Assembly (NCBI RefSeq): GCF_000717245.1
Contig: NZ_JNYQ01000004.1
Location: forward strand, 124,001 to 188,000
DNA length: 64,000 nucleotides
DNA from: Kitasatospora papulosa
GTDB lineage: Bacteria; Actinomycetota; Actinomycetes; Streptomycetales; Streptomycetaceae
Direction: 5' to 3'
Shown here: positions 47,723 to 56,575 of the stretch, piece after piece
Layout: every line of letters starts with the position of its first letter
How positions within the stretch are numbered: position 1 is the stretch's first letter
The notes under the pieces: generated by a model
The model's database searches: none
Told to the model about the DNA's origin: nothing
Seen by the model: the letters and a program-made list of their open reading frames with translations, nothing else
Translations under genes and position numbers: made by a program

Positions 47723-49180
47723 TTGCGTACGAGCCGCACCATCCCCCACAGACGTACGACGTTCGTCGCCGCCCTCACGGCCCTGGCCCTCACCCTCGCC
47801 GGGGTGCTCACCGTCGCCGGTTCCGGGTCCGCCCGCGGTGACGTGCCGACGACGCCCGGCTGGAACCTGCAGTGGAGCGACGACTTCAACGGCGCGAACC
47901 GCACCCTGCCGTCCTCGGCGAACTGGCAGATCGACACGGGGCACGGCTATCCCGGAGGTCCGGGCAACTGGGGCACCGGGGAGATCCAGAACTACACCGC
48001 CAGCCCCGACAACGTCAGCCTCGACGGCAGCGGCAACCTCCGCATCACGCCGCTGCGCGACGGTGCGGGCAACTGGACCTCCGGCCGCATCGAGACCAAG
48101 CGGGCCGACTTCAAGGCCCCGGCCGGCGGCACCCTGCGCATCGAGGGCCGCGTCCAGATGCCGAACGTGACCGGCAACGCGGCCCTGGGCTACTGGCCGG
48201 CCTTCTGGGCACTCGGCTCCCCGTACCGGGGCAACTACTGGAACTGGCCGGGCATCGGTGAGTTCGACATCATGGAGAACGTCAACGGCATCAACTCCGT
48301 CTGGGGCGTCCTGCACTGCGGGGTCAACCCCGGCGGCCCGTGCAACGAGACCACCGGCCTCGGCAACAGCCGCACCTGCCCCGGCGCGAGCTGCCAGTCC
48401 GCCTTCCACACCTACCGTTTCGAGTGGGACCGGGCCGTCACCCCCAACGCCCTGCGCTGGTACGTCGACGACCAGCTCTTCCACAGCGTGACCCAGGCCC
48501 AGCTGCCCGCCGCGACCTGGGCGAACATGACGGACCACGCCGGATACTTCCTCCTGCTGAACCTCGCCATCGGCGGGGCCTTCCCCAACGCGCTCGGCGG
48601 CTCCACCCCGACCGCCGAGACGGTGCCGGGACGCCCCATGCTGGTCGACTACGTGGGCGTCTGGACCAAGGGCGGCGGGACCACCGAACCGCCCACGGAC
48701 CCCCCGACCGGCTCCTCCACCCTCGTCCTGCGCAGCGCCGGCGGCCTCGGCGCGGCACAGTCCACCGCCTCCTCGGTGACGGTCGCCTCGGCCGGCGGCG
48801 GCAACTACGACGGCACCCCGCACAACCCGCAGACCTTCACGGCGACGGGCGTCACCCGGGCGTACGACGGCGGCTCGACCCAGTTCGACGTGTTCGCCGA
48901 CTCGGGCACCACCATCGCGAACGGGCAACAGATACGGGTGAGTTACGACCGTACGGGCGACGGGACCTGGGACCGCACGGAGACGTACAACTACTTCGCC
49001 ACCGATCCCGTCAACGGATTCGAGCACTACACCCAGGCCAAGGGCCTCAAGGCCTCCACCGGGAGCCACGGCAATCTGTCCAACGGCACGGTGAAGGTCG
49101 AGATCTGGAACGCCATCGGCAACGGCCCGGGCACCGTGGGCGTCGGCAACCAGTCGGTGGTCCACATCCCGTACGGCTGA
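47723..49180 (+). CDS. Secreted GH16 endo-beta-1,3-glucanase (laminarinase-like) with C-terminal binding domain
   Basis: 485 residues from TTG 47723, which has GGAGG 5 bases upstream and yields a clean signal peptide (basic RTIPHRR, then FVAALTALALTLAGVLTVAG). An ATG at 47687 is the alternative but directly abuts the operator. The GH16 domain has EFDIMENVN with nucleophile E180 and acid/base E185, and paired Cys in LHCGVNPGGPC and RTCPGASC. A Thr/Pro linker (TEPPTDPPTG) leads to an about 110-residue beta-rich domain that may be a CBM56-like glucan-binding module. It probably attacks fungal or algal beta-1,3-glucan. Confidence 0.9.
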   Translation: MRTSRTIPHRRTTFVAALTALALTLAGVLTVAGSGSARGDVPTTPGWNLQWSDDFNGANRTLPSSANWQIDTGHGYPGGPGNWGTGEIQNYTASPDNVSLDGSGNLRITPLRDGAGNWTSGRIETKRADFKAPAGGTLRIEGRVQMPNVTGNAALGYWPAFWALGSPYRGNYWNWPGIGEFDIMENVNGINSVWGVLHCGVNPGGPCNETTGLGNSRTCPGASCQSAFHTYRFEWDRAVTPNALRWYVDDQLFHSVTQAQLPAATWANMTDHAGYFLLLNLAIGGAFPNALGGSTPTAETVPGRPMLVDYVGVWTKGGGTTEPPTDPPTGSSTLVLRSAGGLGAAQSTASSVTVASAGGGNYDGTPHNPQTFTATGVTRAYDGGSTQFDVFADSGTTIANGQQIRVSYDRTGDGTWDRTETYNYFATDPVNGFEHYTQAKGLKASTGSHGNLSNGTVKVEIWNAIGNGPGTVGVGNQSVVHIPYG

Positions 49181-49187
49181 CGTAGCG

Positions 49188-50426
49188 TCAGGACGCCCTG
49201 ACGTAACAGGTGTAGTCGCCCGCCACCGTGGTATCCGTCCGGCCGGCAGCCGTACTCACGGTGACCTCGGAGGTGCCGACGTAGCTGTAGCCCTCCTCGT
49301 AACGGCCGCCGCGCAGCCACTCGTGCGGCACGGCGGCCACCGCGCGTCCGCACGGCCGCTCGGCGTAGCTGTCGGCGTCCACCGTCCCGTGATCGCCGGG
49401 AAGGGTCCGGTCGATCCTCACCTGGGCGACCACTCGCAGGTCGTGCCGGTCCTCACAGTCCACGGGCCGGACGACCGCCGTGGTGCCGAGTCCCGTGTCG
49501 GCGGTGGTCGCGCACCGGCCGTCGTCGAGCGTGCCGATCGGCGCGAGCACCTTGCCGGCGTCTTCGACGGGCCGCCCGCCGGCCTCCGGCCCCTTGCCCT
49601 TCACCGGCTCGCCGAAGGCGCTGAGCCTGTACGAGGCGCGCAGCCCTTTCACCTCCACGAGGACCTTCTGTTCGTGGAGCCTGGCCAGGACGGGGCCGAG
49701 GTCGGCGGTCGCCGACGCCAGCCTCCCCTCCACGTCCAGGCGCACGGTGAGCTGGACGGATTCGGTGCCCCAGTCGTGCTGAAGGCTCTGCAGGTTCCGG
49801 GGCAGCAGTTCGGCCGCGACCTCGGGAAGCGCGGTCACCCGGTAGACGCGGCTGCCGTCCTCCCGGCGCTCGGGCTTCTCCCGGGGGATCACCCTGGGCA
49901 CGAGGTCGGCGAGGGTCCCGCTGTACGGGGCCGTGTCACCGGCGGCGTGCGCGGCGACCACACCGGTGGTCTCGCCGAGCTCGTTGACCGCTTCGGGGGT
50001 GTACCGCAGCCAGGCGGAGTCGTCGCCGGGCCGGACGTAGACGTCGTCCTCGGCGGTGGCCACCGACTGCTTCCCGTCGGGAGCCGTTTCCCGCAGGAAC
50101 TCCAGCTCGTCCGCCGGGAAGTGGCGTCCGGCGGTCAACCCGAGTTCTGCGATCGCCGTCCCCCGCCCGTAGTCCTGAGTGCCCTTCGCCTCGTGCACGG
50201 CGTCACCACCCGCGGCCCCGTAGGTGAGCGTCGACACGAATGCGGCGGTCCCGGCCTCGCGGGTGGCGTCCGTCGCCGCCTGGAACTGCTCGGCGAGCGG
50301 CAGTCCGTAGACCGCCTTCCCCGCCTCGGCCTTCTCCCCCGTGCCGCATCCGGCCACGCCGATGATGACCGGCAGCAGCAGCGCGAGTGCGGCTCCCCGG
50401 TGTCGTGCTGTCTTCAGTGTCCCCAC
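49188..50426 (-). CDS. Lipoprotein of unknown function, septum-formation-like C-terminus
   Basis: 412 residues from GTG 50426. The signal peptide ends in lipobox VAGC (Cys27). The middle (about 40-290) resembles LppX/LprG-like substrate-binding folds only loosely. The C-terminal about 100 residues have paired Cys and an VDCEDRHDLRVVAQV motif like the C-x-HD pattern of septum-formation-type actinobacterial lipoproteins. It converges with the GH16 gene (7-base gap). I do not recognise a specific function; an envelope-anchored protein is all that can be said. Confidence 0.75.
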   Translation of the reverse strand: MGTLKTARHRGAALALLLPVIIGVAGCGTGEKAEAGKAVYGLPLAEQFQAATDATREAGTAAFVSTLTYGAAGGDAVHEAKGTQDYGRGTAIAELGLTAGRHFPADELEFLRETAPDGKQSVATAEDDVYVRPGDDSAWLRYTPEAVNELGETTGVVAAHAAGDTAPYSGTLADLVPRVIPREKPERREDGSRVYRVTALPEVAAELLPRNLQSLQHDWGTESVQLTVRLDVEGRLASATADLGPVLARLHEQKVLVEVKGLRASYRLSAFGEPVKGKGPEAGGRPVEDAGKVLAPIGTLDDGRCATTADTGLGTTAVVRPVDCEDRHDLRVVAQVRIDRTLPGDHGTVDADSYAERPCGRAVAAVPHEWLRGGRYEEGYSYVGTSEVTVSTAAGRTDTTVAGDYTCYVRAS

Positions 50427-50520
50427 CCCTTGTACCTGTTCAGGGCAGTGATCATCCTCTGCGCCACCGCACCGCACCAGCACGGGACGATCACGCCGCC
50501 CACACCGGACGAGGTGCACG

Positions 50521-50564
50521 AACGGGCGCGGCCGGTACGGATTCCCGTACCGGCCGCGCCCGTT
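50521..50564 (-). terminator. Strong terminator after dctA
   Basis: A perfect 20-bp stem (50521-50540 with 50545-50564) with loop ATTC lies 10 bases past the minus-strand dctA stop. It is the longest terminator stem noted in the window apart from the protease palindrome. Confidence 0.85.
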
Positions 50565-50574
50565 CGTCCGCGTG

Positions 50575-51942
50575 CTACGCCTTGACGAGGGAGGGCTGCT
50601 CCTCCTCGCCGTCCCGGGCGTCCGGGACGTGCGGTTCGCCGCCGTGGGCGTCGTCCGTCATCGTCTTCTCGTCGAACGGGAGGGCGCCGGACAGGACCTG
50701 GTCCACCCGCTCGCGGTCGATCTCCTTGGTCCAGGTGCCGACGAGCACCGTGGCGACCGCGTTGCCCGCGAAGTTCGTCAGGGCGCGGGCCTCGCTCATG
50801 AAGCGGTCGATGCCGACGATCAGGCCGACACCGTCGACGAGCTCGGGACGGTGCGACTGGAGCCCGCCCGCGAGGGTGGCGAGACCGGCGCCGGTGACGC
50901 CCGCCGCGCCCTTGGAGGCGATCACCATGAAGACCAGCAGCGAGATCTGCTCCCCGATGCTCAGCGGGTCGCCCGTCGCGTTGGCGATGAAGAGCGAGGC
51001 CATCGTGAGGTAGATCGCGGTGCCGTCGAGGTTGAAGGAGTAGCCGGTCGGCACGGTGATGCCGACGACGGGCTTGCTGACACCCATGTGCTCCATCTTC
51101 GCGATCAGCCGCGGCAGGGCCGACTCGGACGAGGAGGTCGAGAGGATCAGCAGGAACTCACGGCCCAGGTACTTCAGCAGGGAGAGGATGTTGACCCCGG
51201 CCACCAGGCGCAGGATCGCGCCCAGGATCAGGAAGACGAAGAGCGCGCAGGTGACGTAGAAGCCGATCATGATGATCGCGAGGGACTTCAGCGCGTCCAC
51301 GCCGGTCTCGCCGACCACGGCGGCCATCGCGCCGAACGCGCCGACCGGGGCGGCCCACATGATCATGGCGAGGATGCGGAAGACGAGGCGCTGGATGTGG
51401 CCGATGCCCCGGATGACGGGCTCTCCGGCCGAACCCATGGCCTGGAGCGCGAAGCCGGCGAGCAGGGCGATGAGCAGGGTCTGGAGGACCTCGCCCTCGG
51501 TGAAGGCGGACACCATGGTGGTGGGAATGATGCCGAGCAGGAAGTCGACGGTGGACTCACTGGCCCCCGACGCCTGCTTCTCGCCCGCGGCGCGGGCCGC
51601 CTCGGTGAGGTGGAGGCTGGAGCCGGGCTCCAGGAGGTTGCCGACGACAAGGCCGATCGCCAGGGCGACGGTCGACATCACCAGGAAGTAGCCGAGGGCC
51701 AGACCACCGACGGCGCCGACCTTGGCGGCCTTCCGTACGGAGCCGACCCCGAGCACGATCGTGCAGAAGATGATCGGCGAGATCATCATCTTGATGAGGT
51801 TGACGAAGCCTGTGCCGATCGGCTTCAGCTCCACGGCGAAGTCCGGAACCACCAGGCCCACCGTGATGCCCAGCACCACGGCGGCGATCACGGCCAGGTA
51901 GAGATAGTGGGTGCGGTCCCGTCGTACGGCTTGCTCTGCCAC
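50575..51942 (-). CDS. dctA: C4-dicarboxylate:cation symporter (DAACS family)
   Basis: 455 residues from a GTG with GAGGAG 6 bases upstream. Eight membrane helices plus two re-entrant loops carry the family signatures: serine-rich STSSSESALPRL, GYSFNLDGTAIY and VTGAGLATLAG. It takes up succinate, fumarate, malate or related acids with H+ or Na+. A hydrophilic acidic tail of about 45 residues ends the protein. It is divergent from a CitA/DcuS-type two-component system, which is the classic regulator of such uptake genes. Confidence 0.92.
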   Translation of the reverse strand: MAEQAVRRDRTHYLYLAVIAAVVLGITVGLVVPDFAVELKPIGTGFVNLIKMMISPIIFCTIVLGVGSVRKAAKVGAVGGLALGYFLVMSTVALAIGLVVGNLLEPGSSLHLTEAARAAGEKQASGASESTVDFLLGIIPTTMVSAFTEGEVLQTLLIALLAGFALQAMGSAGEPVIRGIGHIQRLVFRILAMIMWAAPVGAFGAMAAVVGETGVDALKSLAIIMIGFYVTCALFVFLILGAILRLVAGVNILSLLKYLGREFLLILSTSSSESALPRLIAKMEHMGVSKPVVGITVPTGYSFNLDGTAIYLTMASLFIANATGDPLSIGEQISLLVFMVIASKGAAGVTGAGLATLAGGLQSHRPELVDGVGLIVGIDRFMSEARALTNFAGNAVATVLVGTWTKEIDRERVDQVLSGALPFDEKTMTDDAHGGEPHVPDARDGEEEQPSLVKA

Positions 51943-52096
51943 GGGGGTCTCCTCGGGTATGCGGCGGCTCCCCGTCCCTGGGGGCCCCGGTGACTATTCA
52001 CTTCCCTGTGACGGCCGTCACCCTTGCGTTCATAACGTTCACAGACGCTTATCGGCCACCTTGGGCCGCCGGGCGCCTCCAGGCAGACTGGAGGGC

Positions 52097-53752
52097 ATGC
52101 GCCTGCCCCGTACCCTCCCCCGCAGCCTGGCCGGCCAGCTGTTCGCGATGCAGGCCCTGCTCGTGGCCGCGGTCGTGGCCGGGTGCGCCTTCTTCGCGTA
52201 CGCGTCCGGCCGGTCCCAGGCCGAGGAGACCGCGGCCCGCCAGGTGCGGGCGGCCGCCCTCGCCATGGCCGAATCGCCGTCGGTTCGGGAGGCGATCCGT
52301 ACCCCGGACCCGTCCTCCGTACTCCAGCCGTACGCGGAGCGGGTCCGCGAGGACACCGGGATCGCCTTCGTGACGATCATGGATCCGGACGGGGTCCGCT
52401 GGACCCATCCCGACCCCTCCCAGATCGGCAGGAGCTTCATCGGGCACACCGAGCGCGCCCTGCTCGGCGAGACGTTCGAGGAGACCTACACCGGCACGCT
52501 CGGCCCCTCGATACGTGTGGTCACGCCCGTCCGCGACGGCGACAGGATCGTCGGCCTGGTGAGTGCGGGCATCACCGTCGAGCGGGTGTCCACGCAGGTG
52601 CGCGAGCAGCTCGGCGCCCTGGGGACGGCGGCCGGCGTGGCCCTGGCGCTCGGGGCGCTCGGTACGTACGTGATCAACGCCCGGCTGCGGCGGCACACGC
52701 ACGGCATGAACGCCCGGGAGCTGAGCCGGATGCACACGTACCACGAGGCGACCCTGCACGCGGTGCGTGAGGGGCTGCTGATGCTGGACGGACAGCGCAG
52801 GGTCGCCCTGATCAACGATGCGGGCAGGGAGCTGCTGGGGCTGGCGCCGGGTTCGGTCGGACGCCGGGTCGACGAGCTCGCCCTGCCCGCGCCGCTGACC
52901 GGGGCGCTCCTCGCCTCGGAGCCGCGGGTGGACGAGGTCCACCTGACGGCGGACCGGGTGATCGTCGTCAACACCAGCCCGGTGGTGGGCGGCGAGCGGC
53001 GCGGCACCGTGGTGACCCTGCGGGACCACACCGAACTGCAGGCGCTGTCGGGTGAACTCGACTCGGAGCGCGGCTTCACCCAGGCGCTGCGTTCGCAGGC
53101 GCACGAGGCGGCGAACCGGCTGCACACCGTGGTCTCGCTGATCGAGCTGGGCCGCGTGGAGGAGGCCGTGGACTTCGCGACGGCGGAACTGGAGCTCGCC
53201 CAGGTCCTCACGGACCGGGTGGTGGGCGCGGTCGCCGAACCGGTGCTCGCGGCTCTGCTGCTCGGCAAGGCGGCACAGGCCCACGAGCGCGGTGTGGAAC
53301 TGGTGCTCGCCGAGGACAGCCTGATCGACGACGGGGCCCTGCCCCGCTCGCTGGCGCCGCGTGACCTGGTGACGATCCTCGGCAACCTGATCGACAACGC
53401 GGTGGACGCCGCGTCCGAGACGGCGACGGGCGGCGCGGGCGGGCCCGTCCCCGCGCAGCGGACCGCGGCACGGGCGCTGGTCACCGTGACCGCGCGGACG
53501 GAGTCCGGCGAGCTGCTGCTGCGGGTGGCGGACACCGGCGCCGGGATCGGCCCGGACGACGCGGACGAGGTGTTCCGGCGCGGCTGGACCACCCACGGCA
53601 CGGGCCGCGGCCTCGGGCTGGCGCTCGTGCGGCAGGCGGTCCACCGCAACGGCGGGGAGGTGACGCTGGACCGGGCTCCGGGCGGCGGCGCGGAGTTCAC
53701 GGTGCGGCTGCCACTGGCCGGCCGCACGGCGGCAGAGGCGGTGGCGCCGTGA
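52097..53752 (+). CDS. CitA/DcuS-type sensor histidine kinase
   Basis: 551 residues. TM1 (about 15-38: FAMQALLVAAVVAGCAFFAY) and TM2 (about 175-198) bracket an extracytoplasmic PAS-like sensor that contains the GIAFVTIMDPDGVRWTHPD signature. A cytosolic PAS (about 215-310) follows. The kinase core has phospho-acceptor H336 in QAHEAANRLHTVVSLIELG, then NLIDNAVDAA and RGLGLALVRQAV. These families sense citrate or C4-dicarboxylates directly, which fits the divergent dctA. The ATG has GGAGGG very close and CAGACT 7 bases upstream, so leaderless initiation is possible. Confidence 0.93.
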   Translation: MRLPRTLPRSLAGQLFAMQALLVAAVVAGCAFFAYASGRSQAEETAARQVRAAALAMAESPSVREAIRTPDPSSVLQPYAERVREDTGIAFVTIMDPDGVRWTHPDPSQIGRSFIGHTERALLGETFEETYTGTLGPSIRVVTPVRDGDRIVGLVSAGITVERVSTQVREQLGALGTAAGVALALGALGTYVINARLRRHTHGMNARELSRMHTYHEATLHAVREGLLMLDGQRRVALINDAGRELLGLAPGSVGRRVDELALPAPLTGALLASEPRVDEVHLTADRVIVVNTSPVVGGERRGTVVTLRDHTELQALSGELDSERGFTQALRSQAHEAANRLHTVVSLIELGRVEEAVDFATAELELAQVLTDRVVGAVAEPVLAALLLGKAAQAHERGVELVLAEDSLIDDGALPRSLAPRDLVTILGNLIDNAVDAASETATGGAGGPVPAQRTAARALVTVTARTESGELLLRVADTGAGIGPDDADEVFRRGWTTHGTGRGLGLALVRQAVHRNGGEVTLDRAPGGGAEFTVRLPLAGRTAAEAVAP

Positions 53753-54423
53753 TCCGGGTGCTGGTCTTGGAGGACGACCCGGTGGCGGCGGACGCCCACC
53801 AGCTGTACGTGGGCCGGGTGCCGGGTTTCGAGGTCGCCGCCGTCGCCCATTCGAGGGCGGAGGCCGTACGGGCGCTGGACCGGACGGAGGTCGACCTGCT
53901 GCTGCTCGACCTCTACCTGCCCGACGGGCACGGCCTGCAGCTGCTGCGTTCGCTGAGGGCGGCCGGTCACGGCGCCGACGTCATCGCGGTGACGTCGGCG
54001 CGCGACCTGGCGGTGGTGCGGGAGGGCGTGTCGCTCGGCGTCGTGCAGTACGTCCTGAAGCCGTTCACGTACCCCACGCTGCGGGACCGTCTCGTGCGGT
54101 ACGCCGAGTTCCGGGCGGCGGCGGGCGAGGCGAGCGGCCAGGAGGAGGTGGACCGGGCGCTGGGCGCGCTGCGGGTGGCCGACCCGGTCATGCTGCCCAA
54201 GGGGCTGAGCGGCCCGACGCTGGAGGCGGTGACCCGCGCCCTGCGGGAGGCCCCGGACGGGGTGACCGCGGCGGCCGCCGGGGAGGGGCTGGGGATCTCC
54301 CGGATCACCGCCCGGCGCTATCTGGAGCATCTGGTGACGGTCGGCCGGGCCGCGCGGCGCCCGAGCTACGGCCAGGTGGGCCGGCCCGAGCTGCACTACC
54401 ACTGGGTGGCCGAAACCCGCTGA
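53749..54423 (+). CDS. CitB/DpiA-family response regulator
   Basis: 224 residues, coupled to the kinase by a GTGA overlap. The receiver domain has acidic residues 8-10, phospho-acceptor D54 (LLLDLYLPDGHG) and VLKPFTYPTLRDR. The C-terminal HTH (GVTAAAAGEGLGISRITARRYLEHL) is the short, non-LuxR type found in DcuR/CitB. The likely target is the dctA promoter in 51943-52096. Confidence 0.93.
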   Translation: MIRVLVLEDDPVAADAHQLYVGRVPGFEVAAVAHSRAEAVRALDRTEVDLLLLDLYLPDGHGLQLLRSLRAAGHGADVIAVTSARDLAVVREGVSLGVVQYVLKPFTYPTLRDRLVRYAEFRAAAGEASGQEEVDRALGALRVADPVMLPKGLSGPTLEAVTRALREAPDGVTAAAAGEGLGISRITARRYLEHLVTVGRAARRPSYGQVGRPELHYHWVAETR

Positions 54424-54527
54424 TGGCACCGCGCGCCGTCGGCGAGCCGCCTAGGAGGATCATACGAAGGGTGAACTGATAGGAACAGCCTGTAGCCAGG
54501 CGGTTCCCGGCCTTCTACGGTGGGGCC

Positions 54528-55211
54528 GTGCACCCCACCCCGCCCTTCAACGCCCCCGCCGCGCGCCGCCTCCGCGAGGCGCTGGGAATGGCTCCCGGAC
54601 ATGTTGCGTACGGGCTCGGCGCCCAGTACGGCATGCGCGTCACGGCCGAGACCGTGATGGCCTGGGAGCGCGGCACGGCCTTGCCCGGAGAACGCGAACT
54701 GATGGCGCTGGCCGGTGTGCTGTGGTGCGCGCCGGCCGATCTGCTGGCCGCGGCGAGCACCTTGCGCGAGCACCGCGTCGCCCGGGACCTCACCGTCGAC
54801 GACCTGGCCCGGACACTCGGCATGACGGCCTCCGCCTACCAGCGGATCGAGGAGTCGGGCCGCTGGCGCGGCAACGAGCGCCAGGCCGTGGCCCTCTGCG
54901 ACGCGCTGGACATGTCGGCGGCCCAGTTCCTGACGGCGACCGGCAGGAACGAGGAGCTGGCGGGTCTGCTGACACGGGCGGTCACGACCCGCTGGCAGGC
55001 GTACGTGCGGCCGGTGGACAAGCTCGTGCCGCTGGAGCGGATCCTGGTCCAGAACGTGCTGGAGCAACTGCACGTCGACTACCAGGCCCTGATGGTCTCC
55101 ACCCTGAGCTGGAACACCACGGGCCGGGGCCGGGCGGGGACGGCGGGCGACGAGGGGCGGGAGTTCCTGGACCAGGTGGTGGAGGAGTTCTGGCGGACGG
55201 CGGGCATCTGA
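54528..55211 (+). CDS. DNA-binding protein with two XRE-type HTH domains
   Basis: 227 residues from GTG 54528. A first HTH at about 10-62 (RLREALGMAPGHVAYGLGAQ, TVMAWERGTALPGERE) and a second at about 84-138 (LTVDDLARTLGMTASAYQRIE) are followed by an about 85-residue helical C-terminus. No ribosome-binding site precedes the GTG; TACGGT about 6 bases upstream suggests a leaderless transcript. Two DNA-binding heads in one chain could let it bridge half-sites. Regulated genes are unknown; pfkA converges on it. Confidence 0.82.
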   Translation: MHPTPPFNAPAARRLREALGMAPGHVAYGLGAQYGMRVTAETVMAWERGTALPGERELMALAGVLWCAPADLLAAASTLREHRVARDLTVDDLARTLGMTASAYQRIEESGRWRGNERQAVALCDALDMSAAQFLTATGRNEELAGLLTRAVTTRWQAYVRPVDKLVPLERILVQNVLEQLHVDYQALMVSTLSWNTTGRGRAGTAGDEGREFLDQVVEEFWRTAGI

Positions 55212-55251
55212 GCCGCGCGCGTCCACGGACGGCCACCCCCGGGGAACGGCG

Positions 55252-55288
55252 GCGGCCCCGGCCGTCCACGGGGGACGGCCGGGGCCGC
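55252..55288. terminator. Convergent terminator between the XRE gene and pfkA
   Basis: A perfect 16-bp stem (55252-55267 with 55273-55288) with a 5-base loop, between two convergent stops. Confidence 0.8.
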
Positions 55289-55306
55289 ACACTGTCGGGC
55301 CGGAGC

Positions 55307-56332
55307 TCAGAAGACCGACTCGGCCTCGTACATCCGGTCGCTGGGGACCGTCTTCAGCCGGGTCACGGCGTCGGCCAGCGGGGCCATCACGATCTCGGTG
55401 CCGCGCAGCGCCGTCATCCGGCCGAAGTCACCGCGGTGCACGGCCTCCACGGCGTTCCACCCGAAGCGGGTCGCGAGCACACGGTCGTACGCCGTCGGGG
55501 TGCCGCCGCGCTGGACATGGCCGAGAATGACCGGCCGGGCCTCCTTGCCGAGGCGCAGCTCCAGTTCGGCGGCGAGGCGGTTGCCGATGCCCTGGAACCG
55601 CTCGTGCCCGAACTGGTCGATCTCACCCTTGGCGTACGGCATGGAGCCCTCGGCCGGGTGGGCTCCCTCCGCGACGCAGACGACGGCGAACTTCTTGCCG
55701 CGCGCGAAACGCTCCTCGACCATCTTGACCAGGTCGTCGACCTGGAACGGACGCTCCGGAAGGCAGATGCCGTGGGCGCCGCCGGCCATGCCCGACTCCA
55801 GGGCGATCCAGCCCGCGTGCCGGCCCATGACCTCGACGACCATGACGCGCTGATGCGACTCGGCGGTGGTCTTGAGGCGGTCTATGGCCTCGGTCGCGAC
55901 GCCCACGGCGGTGTCGAAACCGAAGGTCCGGTCGGTGGCGGAGATGTCGTTGTCGATGGTCTTCGGGACGCCGACGACCGGCATCCCCGCGTCGGACAGC
56001 ATGCGGGCCGCGGTGAGCGTGCCCTCGCCGCCGATCGGGATCAGGGCGTCGATGCCGTAGCGGGTGGAGAGTTCCGCACAGTGCTCGGCGGCCTCGCGCA
56101 GCCGGTCACGCTCCAGCCGCGCCGAGCCGAGGATCGTGCCGCCGCGGGCCAGGATGCCGCTGACAGCGTTCAGGTCGAGGGGCCGGAAGTGGCCGTCGAG
56201 CAGCCCCTTGAAGCCGTCCTCGAAGCCGATGACCTCGTCGCCGTGGCCCACCACGGCCCGGTGCACGACCGACCGGATCACAGCGTTCAGGCCGGGGCAG
56301 TCGCCGCCTGCGGTGAGAATTCCGATGCGCAT
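55307..56332 (-). CDS. pfkA: 6-phosphofructokinase
   Basis: 341 residues, starting RIGILTAGGDCPGLNAVIR. Phosphorylates fructose 6-phosphate. The phosphoryl-donor residues are G104 (GGEGT) and K124 (VPKTIDNDI). Gly104 normally indicates ATP as donor, while Lys124 is typical of PPi enzymes; this mixed pair is what I recall for actinomycete ATP-dependent group III enzymes. Catalytic Asp lies in TIDND, and the substrate-binding MGRHAGWIALESG is intact. It is divergent from pta. Confidence 0.95.
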   Translation of the reverse strand: MRIGILTAGGDCPGLNAVIRSVVHRAVVGHGDEVIGFEDGFKGLLDGHFRPLDLNAVSGILARGGTILGSARLERDRLREAAEHCAELSTRYGIDALIPIGGEGTLTAARMLSDAGMPVVGVPKTIDNDISATDRTFGFDTAVGVATEAIDRLKTTAESHQRVMVVEVMGRHAGWIALESGMAGGAHGICLPERPFQVDDLVKMVEERFARGKKFAVVCVAEGAHPAEGSMPYAKGEIDQFGHERFQGIGNRLAAELELRLGKEARPVILGHVQRGGTPTAYDRVLATRFGWNAVEAVHRGDFGRMTALRGTEIVMAPLADAVTRLKTVPSDRMYEAESVF

Positions 56333-56512
56333 CCTGCTCTGTCTCCTGCTCGCTCGTGACCTGCATTCCGGGGACCCGTCGACAAACCCCCGTACCGTGA
56401 GTCACGACGATTGTCCCACGCCCGGCCGGGCGCTCGCGCTTCCGGCTCAAGGGGCGGGGGCCTCACAGGGGCCGGAGGAGACCCGTCCCGGGCACTTCGC
56501 CCGGCGGGCGGC

Positions 56513-56532
56513 ATACCTGCCCCGGTAGGTAT
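56513..56532 (+). promoter_or_regulatory. Inverted repeat upstream of pta
   Basis: ATACCT and AGGTAT (56513-56518, 56527-56532) form a perfect 6-bp dyad with an 8-base spacer, 44 bases before the pta GTG in the pfkA/pta divergent region. It is a plausible operator or promoter-overlapping site; the regulator is unknown. Confidence 0.45.
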
Positions 56533-56575
56533 CGTCAAGAGGACGAGGCCAGCCGAACAGGACGGGAGACCACGC

